NCBI GenBank assembly: GCA_002422795.1 | Contig: DITJ01000106.1 | Location: 1-19,719 of the forward strand | DNA length: 19,719 nt | From: Alphaproteobacteria bacterium UBA6187 | GTDB taxonomy: Bacteria; Pseudomonadota; Alphaproteobacteria; Rickettsiales; UBA6187 | Direction: 5' to 3' | In this document: positions 6,895 through 13,375 of the stretch, piece by piece | Position numbering within the stretch: position 1 is the first letter of the stretch | Layout of the letters: the number at the start of each line of letters is the position of its first letter | Notes under the pieces: model-generated | Database searches by the model: none | The model's input: only the letters and a program-made list of their open reading frames with translations | What the model was told of the DNA's origin: nothing | Program-made: the position numbers and the translations under genes

Positions 6895-7008
6895 ATGCCA
6901 AAACAAAATATTCGAAAGCCAGCACATGCAGCAAAGCCAGATAATTTATATAATACATTTTTCTATGTTGCTGCGGCAGTAGGAGCGGGGGCGCTTCTTT
7001 TTGCTTGA
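6895..7008 (+). other. Upstream in-frame segment with membrane anchor, ending in TGA
   Basis: Reading upstream in the frame of the 7042-8022 gene, an ATG at 6895 opens 37 codons: a basic N-terminus (MPKQNIRKPAHAAK), then a hydrophobic stretch with FFYVAAAVGAGALLFA, then TGA at 7006-7008. Immediately after it the same frame reads YYGLGGDNEHLLPDSVG into the downstream gene without another stop. This looks like the true N-terminal signal anchor of that protein, interrupted by one TGA. A single G to A change from a TGG tryptophan codon would explain it. Whether it is a pseudogene mutation, a sequence error or read through is unknown. Confidence 0.6.
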
Positions 7009-7041
7009 TATTATGGATTAGGGGGAGATAATGAACATTTA

Positions 7042-8022
7042 TTGCCTGATAGTGTTGGTGATAATGCGGCTAAAACAGATTTTAGTTGTGAAATTCCAAG
7101 TAATTTAGAAGTTTTTTATAAAACAGATGCTTCTCCTATCGTAGAAGAGAATGAGGATATTAAAAGCGCTTTTACTGACAGGCTTTGCAAAACATTTGAA
7201 GAGAGGCCTTTTCTTGGGGATGTTTTGAATTTATTGCCAGGTATGAAGTTTGTGGTTTATGAAAACCTAATAAATGATAATCCTAGAATAGAAGCAATTT
7301 TCGATCAAGGAACAGGAAATATAGCCATTACTGAAAAATCGATGAAAAGTAAGAATTCTCAATTAGACCATGAGTTGGTCCATGCGGCAGATTGGAATAT
7401 TGGGATATCAGGATCGCAAGAGTTTAGTGAATTAATGCAATCCTGTGAAGATAATCACAAGAAAGTACTTTCCTTTATTACACCAAAATATACTTTAAGA
7501 TCACAAGCAGTATCAGAACCTTGGTCTACATACTTACAAGCAATCAAAAATAATCAAAGGGATACTACCGATATAGAAGTTGATAAGGCTAATTTTGTTT
7601 CGCCATCAGAAAGAAAATTATATGAGAAAATGGCAGGTAATGTTGGGGAAAAAATAACATTAGATAATTCTAAAGCTTGTAAACAATTTAAACAGGATTT
7701 TAATTGTGAAGAGATTATTATAACTGCTTCTAGTAAAAAATCTGTATCTTTTAAGCCTGTTAATAAGTTGTTTCATTTTGTCGAGCAAGAGAGGAAAGTA
7801 AACAAGCATATAAAAGGAAGTGTCAAATTGAGCTCTAAAGGTTCTGAAATGGAGAATGCAGAAAGATTGGCCTATATGCTTGGTAGCCGCTCGCCTGAGG
7901 TTACAAATGTTTTATGTCCAGAACTTGTTTCTCATTTTAGAGAAAAGGTTGCTGAAACACTGCAAGAGAAAGGTTGGGTTGATCGCGAGGTAGAAAGAAA
8001 ACCAACGGAAATTAGTTTGTAG
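7042..8022 (+). CDS. Putative HExxH zinc metallopeptidase, probably membrane-anchored
   Basis: Open frame of 326 codons if counted from a TTG at 7042. That start is doubtful: the real gene more likely begins at 6895 and is interrupted by the TGA at 7006-7008. The central motif HELVHAAD (H110, E111, H114, counted from 7042) fits the zincin HExxH signature, and AERLAYMLGSRSPEV (E274) is a reasonable place for the distal zinc-ligand glutamate, as in toxin-like peptidases of the lethal factor type. No other domain is recognised. The rest is polar, lysine-rich and AT-rich, unlike the housekeeping genes around it. It stands alone, divergent from ctaA and convergent with prfB. Function, substrate and expression are unknown; an effector or cell-envelope protease is only a guess. 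Stop is TAG. Confidence 0.6.
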   Translation: MPDSVGDNAAKTDFSCEIPSNLEVFYKTDASPIVEENEDIKSAFTDRLCKTFEERPFLGDVLNLLPGMKFVVYENLINDNPRIEAIFDQGTGNIAITEKSMKSKNSQLDHELVHAADWNIGISGSQEFSELMQSCEDNHKKVLSFITPKYTLRSQAVSEPWSTYLQAIKNNQRDTTDIEVDKANFVSPSERKLYEKMAGNVGEKITLDNSKACKQFKQDFNCEEIIITASSKKSVSFKPVNKLFHFVEQERKVNKHIKGSVKLSSKGSEMENAERLAYMLGSRSPEVTNVLCPELVSHFREKVAETLQEKGWVDREVERKPTEISL

Positions 8023-8067
8023 TTTTTCAGAAGTAATCTTGTACGCCTTCAGTGTCAACTTTTCTTG

Positions 8068-8114
8068 GAGACTGGGGGGTAATACGCGCTGTACTACTCC
8101 CTACTCCCCGTTAC
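8068..8114. repeat. Short heptamer foldback at the 3' end of prfB
   Basis: The right arm holds 7-nt periodic words (ACTACTC, CCTACTC, CCCGTTA from 8093). The left arm (GGAGACT, GGGGGGT, AATAC, 8068-8085) is an imperfect reverse complement around GCGCT. It lies between convergent genes. Read on the minus strand, its right arm encodes the extra prfB tail TGSRE and the TAG stop. Confidence 0.6.
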
Positions 8115-9204
8115 CCTCTGCGACAGGCTTTCCATTATAAACCCATCCAAATCACCATCTAGCACTGCATTAGTGTTGCTGGTTTCAAAACCGGTGCGCA
8201 GGTCTTTTATCATCTGGTATGGGTGAAGCACATAGGAGCGTATCTGGTGGCCCCAGCCTATATCGGTTTTATGGGCGTTGGCGGCATCCTTGGCTTCTTC
8301 CTGTTTACGCAGTTCCAGTTCATACATGCGGGCGCGGAGCATATCGTAAGCTTCGGCACGGTTTTTATGTTGGGAGCGGCTGCTTTGGCACTGAACTACT
8401 ATATTGGTAGGTATATGGGTTATGCGGATGGCGCTATCAGTTTTATTAACATGTTGCCCGCCTGCGCCGGATGCACGGAAAGTATCAATACGCAAATCTT
8501 TTTCATCAATATTGATTTCGATTGATTGGTCGATTGCAGGATATACCCACGCACTTGCAAATGAAGTGTGGCGGCGGGCAGCGCTATCGAATGGGGAAAT
8601 ACGCACCAGGCGGTGCACGCCACTTTCGGTTTTCGCCCAACCATAGGCATTTGCACCGCATATTTTAATGGTAACAGATTTTACACCAGTTTCTTCACCC
8701 TTGGTTTCCTGGATTATTTCAGTAGAAAAACCATGTGATTCCGCCCAGCGCAAATACATGCGCAGTAACATCACTGCCCAATCACAAGATTCCGTTCCGC
8801 CAGCCCCGGCATGGACTTCCAAAAAGCAATCATTGCTATCAGCAGGGCCTGCAAACAGGCATTCGATGCTTTGTTTTTTTATATCTTTTTCGAGTGTAGT
8901 GAGCAGGCTTTCTGCTTCAGTTACGCTGGTTGAATCATTTTCAGATTCAGCAAGTTCAAGCAGGGTGATTATATCTTCTAAATCGCTAGTATGTTTGGTA
9001 AGTGATGTTAGTGAATCGGAAAGGCGATTGCGTTCTTTTAATAATCCTTCGGCCTTTTCGCGGCTGTTCCACAGGCTTGGGTCTTCGCATAATTCATTTA
9101 ATTCCCCAAGGCGGCTTGTGGATTTCTCAACATCAAAGATACCTCCCCAGGAGTTCGATATCCTGCCTGGTTTGTTCTAGTCGTGTGGCTGTTTCTGGTT
9201 TCAT
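8094..9204 (-). CDS. prfB: Peptide chain release factor 2, with programmed +1 frameshift
   Basis: Translation starts at ATG 9204-9202, runs 23 codons to CTT TGA (TGA at 9135-9133), then shifts +1 (skipping base 9135) and continues to TAG 8096-8094. The product is 369 residues, close to 365 in E. coli. RF2 recognises UAA and UGA stops and triggers peptide release. Key motifs are in place: SPF stop-recognition tripeptide (203-205) and GGQ catalytic motif (248-250), with Ala rather than the K-12 Thr four residues before GGQ (E. coli 246). The frame after the shift alone could be mistaken for an N-terminally truncated gene. The gene follows amidase and PBP1A genes, as in other alphaproteobacteria. 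The start is preceded by a heptamer repeat (GAACGATAAA before ATG), with no Shine-Dalgarno. Its last five residues come from another repeat. Confidence 0.96.
9133..9148 (-). promoter_or_regulatory. prfB autoregulatory +1 frameshift site
   Basis: On the minus strand the site reads GGGGAGG TAT CTT TGA. The internal Shine-Dalgarno-like GGGGAGG (9148-9142) lies 3 nt before the slippery CTT TGA, as in the E. coli element. When RF2 is scarce, the ribosome pauses at UGA and slips +1 into the long frame; when RF2 is plentiful, it terminates after 23 residues. Downstream, the frame GAT GTT GAG encodes LDVE, the usual continuation of RF2. Confidence 0.96.
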
Positions 9205-9207
9205 TTT

Positions 9208-9298
9208 ATCGTTCGTAGTTGGTCGTTTATCGTTTGTGGTTTCTAGCTTATTTGTATGCAACTAACAACGATAAACTACAAACCACCAACTACAAACG
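9208..9298. repeat. Heptamer foldback repeat B between PBP1A and prfB
   Basis: Left arm in 7-nt phase: ATCGTTC (9208), GTAGTTG, GTCGTTT, ATCGTTT, GTGGTTT, CTAGCTT (to 9249). Right arm in phase from 9257: TGCAACT, AACAACG, ATAAACT, ACAAACC, ACCAACT, ACAAACG (to 9298). Six heptamers face six. It fills almost the whole 97-bp spacer, ending 3 nt from the mrcA stop and 3 nt from the prfB start. The word set is shared with repeat C at 11752. Confidence 0.9.
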
Positions 9299-9301
9299 CC
9301 C

Positions 9302-11746
9302 TTAATAAACCCCTCCCGTGCCAATTTCTGGTGTTTCTTGTGGTTCTTCCGGGGTGGCGGTGGTGCTTGCAGGAGCATCATAAGATGCAGCGCCTGGCTC
9401 AGTACCGCTTCGGAATGTTTCATATATTACATGTCCGGCAGGCGTTTCCGCAGTTGGGGATTGCCCTGTTTCATGGTCGATTTTTACAAGCTTAATACCA
9501 GAAGGGCGGCGGAAAGGTAAGTCTGGTTTGTCAGCTAAAGCATCGCGCATAAAATTCATCCATATCGGCAAGGCAGCAGATGCGCCAGTTTCATGTTTGC
9601 CAAGGCTTTTCGGGTTATCAAACCCAACGAAAACTCCAACTGTAAGGTTAGGTGAGAAACCCATAAACCAGCTATCGTTACTATTATTTGTTGTGCCGGT
9701 TTTTCCGGCAAGCGTATAACCAAGGGATTTCGCCCTTGTGGCTGTTCCGCGCTGTATTACGCCTTCTAAAATAGAAACCAGCTGATAAGTGCTTATGCTT
9801 TCTGATACCTGTTTTCGGTTATCATCAAGCATAGGCGGGATTGGAAGGGCTTCATCTGATATATTTTCTACTGTACATTCCGGGCAAATTCGGTCATCGC
9901 GCTTATAAATATTTTTTCCGTTCCTGTCTTGCACCCGCTCCAGCAGGAACGGCCTTATTTGTTTGCCGCCATTTGCCAGCATTGAATATGCGGTTGTCAT
10001 TCTTAGTAATGTAGTTTCGGCGGAGCCAAGGCTTATAGAAAAATTACGTGCCGGTTTATCGTTAATGCCGAAACGTTGCGCAATTTCCATTACTTTTTCT
10101 ATGCCGATAGATTGCGAAAGGCGAACTGTCATGGCATTGCGGGATTTTTCAACGCCTGTGCGGAGCGTGCTTGGCCCATAATATTGACCTGAATAATTTT
10201 TTGGGTTCCACTCAGGCAGACCAGCGCCCTGATTTAGTTTTATTTCTTCATCAACAATAATGGAGTTAGGTTTATAGCCGTTTTCAAGTGCGGCAAGATA
10301 TATAAAAGGTTTAAATGCCGAACCTGGCTGGCGCTTGGCGAGTAGCGCCCTGTTAAACTGGCTGCCCTCAGAAAAATGGTACCCGCCAACCATGGCAAGC
10401 ACACGTCCGCTTTGTGGCTCCATCGCTATAATTGCACCGTTTATTTCAGGTATTTGCTGTAAGGAGTAGGTTTTTTCTTTTTCATCTAATAACTCCACGG
10501 CAATAACATCGCCTGCATGAAGCACATCAGAAGGTTTTTTTATAGCTGGTCCCATGCTGTTTGCATGGATATATTTACGCGCCCACTTCATTTCCTCAAG
10601 AGCTATTTGCCCCTCTCCATCTTTCATGCCAATTTTTGCGGATTTATCATTAGTGCTAAGCACAACGGCAACTTTCCAGTTTCTAAGTGCGGGCGGCTCT
10701 TTTACATCCTTAAGATTTTCCAGCCAGACATCACCGGTTTCTATTTTGCTTATCGGGCCGCGCCAGCCGTGTCTTTTGTCATATTCCAGCAAGCCTTTCT
10801 GCAGGGCGCTACTTGCATGTTTTTGTAAAATAGGGTCTATTGTTGTGCGAACGGCTAGACCGTCTTCATACACAGATTTTTCCCCATATATTTCAGTAAG
10901 TTGCTTTCTTACGGCTTCGGAAAAATAATCAGCTTCCTGCACTGTCTCATCAGGGGAGCGCTTTACAATAGTTACAGGTCTGGAGGAAGCCAGTACCAAT
11001 TCTACCTCGTTTATATAGCCGTCTTCTTCCATTCTTTTTATTACCCAATCACGCCTGTCCTTGGCTTTTTCAGGATTGCGCACCGGGTCAAGATTGCTTG
11101 GAGCTTTGGGAAGTGCAGCAAGCATTGCGGCTTCTTCAATAGTTAGTTCTGTAAGGGGCTTATTGAAATAGTTAAGTGCAGCCGCAGCAACCCCATAAGA
11201 GCGGTTACCAAGGTATATTTCATTTAAGTACAACTCCATAATTTTATCTTTGGAGTAAGTATCTGTAATCCTGAAGGAAAGGATTGCTTCTTTTATTTTA
11301 CGGCTAAATGTGCGCTCATTACCAAGCAGGAAGTTTTTTACCACCTGCTGGGTTATCGTTGAGCCGCCCACCAGTGATTTATTTTGCCCTACATGAATCA
11401 GGTTCTTCGCTGCTGCCCTGAATATACTGGTTATATCAATGCCGGGGTTCGTATAAAAATTCTTATCTTCAGCAGCGATAAACGCATTGATAACTTTTTT
11501 CGGTATGGCGGAAATAGGCACGAATATGCGTTTTTCCTTGGCATATTCAGCCAAAAGCTTACCATCATTTGCATAAAGCCTTGTAACCGTGGCAGGGTTA
11601 TATTGCGCCAACTGGGAATAATCAGGAAGGTCGCGGCTGAAATTGTAAACTATATAGAACACTATAACGGCAGCACATATTGCCCCTATAAACAACATGC
11701 TTATAAGGAAAGAGAATATATTGCTGATTTTGTTTAGTTGCTTCAT
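9302..11746 (-). CDS. mrcA: Penicillin-binding protein 1A (bifunctional transglycosylase/transpeptidase)
   Basis: 814 residues, normal class A PBP length. An N-terminal cytoplasmic tail and one membrane helix (about 10-34) precede a GT51 glycosyltransferase domain (about 50-230) with the catalytic glutamate E93 in AAEDKNFY, and GGSTITQQ and KIMELYLNEIYLG motifs. An OB-like insert (about 310-425) comes next, then the transpeptidase with SAFK (S476 nucleophile, K479), SRN (535-537) and KTG (682-684). It polymerises and crosslinks peptidoglycan in the periplasm. The last 60 or so residues are Pro/Thr/Glu-rich and probably disordered. It lies between the amidase gene and prfB on the same strand. 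Both flanking spacers are heptamer foldback repeats, and no Shine-Dalgarno precedes the ATG (CGTACTTTT). Stop is TAA. Confidence 0.96.
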   Translation of the reverse strand: MKQLNKISNIFSFLISMLFIGAICAAVIVFYIVYNFSRDLPDYSQLAQYNPATVTRLYANDGKLLAEYAKEKRIFVPISAIPKKVINAFIAAEDKNFYTNPGIDITSIFRAAAKNLIHVGQNKSLVGGSTITQQVVKNFLLGNERTFSRKIKEAILSFRITDTYSKDKIMELYLNEIYLGNRSYGVAAAALNYFNKPLTELTIEEAAMLAALPKAPSNLDPVRNPEKAKDRRDWVIKRMEEDGYINEVELVLASSRPVTIVKRSPDETVQEADYFSEAVRKQLTEIYGEKSVYEDGLAVRTTIDPILQKHASSALQKGLLEYDKRHGWRGPISKIETGDVWLENLKDVKEPPALRNWKVAVVLSTNDKSAKIGMKDGEGQIALEEMKWARKYIHANSMGPAIKKPSDVLHAGDVIAVELLDEKEKTYSLQQIPEINGAIIAMEPQSGRVLAMVGGYHFSEGSQFNRALLAKRQPGSAFKPFIYLAALENGYKPNSIIVDEEIKLNQGAGLPEWNPKNYSGQYYGPSTLRTGVEKSRNAMTVRLSQSIGIEKVMEIAQRFGINDKPARNFSISLGSAETTLLRMTTAYSMLANGGKQIRPFLLERVQDRNGKNIYKRDDRICPECTVENISDEALPIPPMLDDNRKQVSESISTYQLVSILEGVIQRGTATRAKSLGYTLAGKTGTTNNSNDSWFMGFSPNLTVGVFVGFDNPKSLGKHETGASAALPIWMNFMRDALADKPDLPFRRPSGIKLVKIDHETGQSPTAETPAGHVIYETFRSGTEPGAASYDAPASTTATPEEPQETPEIGTGGVY

Positions 11747-11751
11747 AAAAG

Positions 11752-11836
11752 TACGTTTGTGGTTAGTCGTTTGTAGTTTGTCGTTTTCTATCGTTTAACG
11801 AAACGATAAACTACAAACGACTAACTACGAACGAAC
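11752..11836. repeat. Heptamer foldback repeat C between amidase and PBP1A genes
   Basis: Left arm in 7-nt phase from 11752: TACGTTT, GTGGTTA, GTCGTTT, GTAGTTT, GTCGTTT. Right arm in phase from 11803: ACGATAA, ACTACAA, ACGACTA, ACTACGA, ACGAAC. ATCGTTT and AAACGAT face each other around a 4-nt AACG turn (11797-11800). It fills the spacer from 5 nt before the mrcA start to the base next to the amidase stop. It is the best-paired of the heptamer elements. Confidence 0.92.
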
Positions 11837-12994
11837 CTATTCTACAGGATATTTCTCAAAGTGATTATTTATAGCCCTAACTATCGCTTCCGCCAACCTC
11901 TTTTTGTGATTTGTTGATAGTAACAGCTTTTCTTCTTTTTTGTTAGACAAATATCCAAGTTCAAGAAGGGCAGAAGGGATGTCAGGCGCGGTAAGTACGC
12001 GGAAACCTGCAAAACGATGCGGGTTTAGATGCAGGATTTCTGTTTCCGGGCGGACTTCCTGTAAAATATTTTCGGCAAAATCCGCAGATAGGTTCTTGGT
12101 TTCGCGCTGTACAAGGTCTATGAGCAATGCAGTTACATCAGACGTATCGCCTGTTACGTCCACATTATCCAGCAGGCCTGCGGCATTTTCTTTCTGGGCA
12201 AGTGCTTCTGCCTGTTTATCTGAGGCTTTTTCAGAAAGTGTATAAACTGAAAACCCGCTCATCATGCGGTTATTATGTGAATCTGCATGTATGGAAAGGA
12301 ACATATTGGCTTTTGCATCGCGCGCAATTTCCACACGTTTTTTAAGGTCTATATAGGTATCATCTTTGCGGGTTAGTATAACTTCATATCTGCCGGTATT
12401 TTCCAGCACTTCCTTTATTGTATAGGCATAGGCTAAAGTTAGGATCTTTTCTTTTGAGCCGTGATAGCCGGTGGTGCCGGGATCGCGCCCGCCATGGCCA
12501 GCATCAATTGCGATTAGTGGCTTTTTTATTTTTTTAAGTTTTGGTATGGGAATAAATGCATCCTTCTGGGTATTTGCCTGGCTTATCCCAGATTCAATAT
12601 CAATCACCAGCCTGTGGATGTTTTCTTTAGGCGGTAGTGTAAAATATTTTTTAATAGTGAAGGCAGTTTTTATATCCAGAACTATTTGCAGGTTATTATC
12701 AGGCATTAAATTATGCCGAACACCTGTTATACGCTTTGCGCTGCCTTGTGTTTTTATATCACCCCACGCGGTGTTTTTTAGCTCTATTACAACACGTTCG
12801 GGATTATGCCTTATGGATATTTTATAATCGGGCTTCTGTGCTAAATCAAGTGCAAAACGGCTTGAGTTTTCATTATCAGATATGCGGTAAGAAATTGCTT
12901 TATTTGCACCTTCTGCCATTACCGGATTAGAAATAGTAAAAAAACAAATGGCGGCTAAAACTACTATGGTAAAAATGTTGAGTTTATGTGACAC
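11837..12994 (-). CDS. amiC: N-acetylmuramoyl-L-alanine amidase (AmiC-type)
   Basis: 385 residues. A signal peptide (about 1-27, cleavage likely after PVMA) is followed by an AMIN domain (about 30-135) and an Amidase_3 catalytic domain (about 158-380). Zinc ligands are seen as H167 in DAGHGG, E182 in GSKEK and H236 in SIHAD; the catalytic glutamate is E345 in LLELGYLS. The enzyme cuts the amide bond between MurNAc and the stem peptide in septal peptidoglycan, and the AMIN domain targets it to the division site. An inhibitory helix segment is plausible between about 255 and 300, as in EnvC/NlpD-activated amidases. It heads the amidase-mrcA-prfB group. Stop is TAG. Confidence 0.95.
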   Translation of the reverse strand: MSHKLNIFTIVVLAAICFFTISNPVMAEGANKAISYRISDNENSSRFALDLAQKPDYKISIRHNPERVVIELKNTAWGDIKTQGSAKRITGVRHNLMPDNNLQIVLDIKTAFTIKKYFTLPPKENIHRLVIDIESGISQANTQKDAFIPIPKLKKIKKPLIAIDAGHGGRDPGTTGYHGSKEKILTLAYAYTIKEVLENTGRYEVILTRKDDTYIDLKKRVEIARDAKANMFLSIHADSHNNRMMSGFSVYTLSEKASDKQAEALAQKENAAGLLDNVDVTGDTSDVTALLIDLVQRETKNLSADFAENILQEVRPETEILHLNPHRFAGFRVLTAPDIPSALLELGYLSNKKEEKLLLSTNHKKRLAEAIVRAINNHFEKYPVE

Positions 12995-13023
12995 TTATTA
13001 ATTACGTGAAAAAAATGTTGTTT

Positions 13024-13029
13024 ATTATA
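13024..13029 (-). promoter_or_regulatory. Possible -10 box for the amidase operon
   Basis: On the minus strand, TATAAT within GGTATAATAAAC lies 29 nt before the amidase ATG. A -35 match at normal spacing is poor, so the call rests on the perfect -10 and its position. Confidence 0.4.
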
Positions 13030-13047
13030 CCTTAAATGGGTAATAGT

Positions 13048-13053
13048 TATACT
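13048..13053 (+). promoter_or_regulatory. Possible -10 box for rne
   Basis: TATACT in the divergent amidase/rne spacer. If used, the rne message would have an untranslated leader of about 225 nt carrying heptamer repeat D. No good -35 box is seen. Confidence 0.25.
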
Positions 13054-13081
13054 TTAGATTTTAAAGTTTGTGAAGAATTAA

Positions 13082-13161
13082 TAGCTACTAGTTGCTAGCC
13101 TCTAGCTTCTGGTTAAATAATTTCACGAACATACTGGTAACTAGTAATTTAGTAACTAGCA
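13082..13161. repeat. Heptamer foldback repeat D in the rne leader
   Basis: Left arm in 7-nt phase from 13082: TAGCTAC, TAGTTGC, TAGCCTC, TAGCTTC, TGGTTAA. Right arm in phase from 13134: CTGGTAA, CTAGTAA, TTTAGTA, ACTAGCA. The arms are imperfect reverse complements around a 17-nt spacer (13117-13133). The TAGTTGC-type vocabulary matches the element at 19688. Confidence 0.85.
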
Positions 13162-13180
13162 AATAAATTAAAGGGAAAGC

Positions 13181-13375
13181 ATGATACTCGCACTACTTCT
13201 TATAACGGTAACATTGCTGACTGTAACACAACTGGCTATGCTTAGGCATAGGCCGGAACAAAAGCTTATGGAGTTTATTTTTAATGCCAAAAAGAATACT
13301 GATAGATGCAACGCATATCGAGGAAACTCGCGTTGTACTTCTGGAAAATGGCCGGGTTCAGGACTTCGACTCTGA
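13181..13375 (+). CDS. Candidate 64-residue membrane peptide upstream of and overlapping rne
   Basis: ATG at 13181 is preceded by AAAGGGAAAGC, a better ribosome site than rne itself has. The first 20 residues are hydrophobic (MILALLLITVTLLTVTQLAM), followed by a basic stretch. The frame then runs 92 nt into rne in another frame, so its C-terminal part is certainly constrained by rne. It could be a leader peptide affecting rne translation, or chance. No homologue is recognised. Confidence 0.25.
   Translation: MILALLLITVTLLTVTQLAMLRHRPEQKLMEFIFNAKKNTDRCNAYRGNSRCTSGKWPGSGLRL

Noticed and set aside
6488..6982. 164-codon plus-strand frame running out of ctaA
   Set aside because: Its first half is antisense to ctaA's conserved N-terminus and the rest is the metallopeptidase leader in another frame; no family features.
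7006..7008. Genetic code change with UGA read as Trp
   Set aside because: Other Trp residues are TGG, prfB is intact with SPF and GGQ and uses UGA for autoregulation, and rne ends in TGA. A local mutation or read-through is simpler.
7031..7108. 25-codon frame MNIYCLIVLVIM... with GGGGGAG ahead of ATG 7031
   Set aside because: Out of frame with the metallopeptidase-like gene, and the downstream HExxH frame is clearly the coding one; the good Shine-Dalgarno may aid reinitiation, but the peptide itself has no support.
8094..8822. prfB as a truncated gene or pseudogene
   Set aside because: Continuous homologous coding runs upstream to the CTT TGA frameshift site and a 23-codon leader, giving a normal full-length RF2.
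8668..9180. 170-codon plus-strand frame opposite prfB
   Set aside because: Antisense to conserved RF2 sequence; Ser-rich shadow frame.
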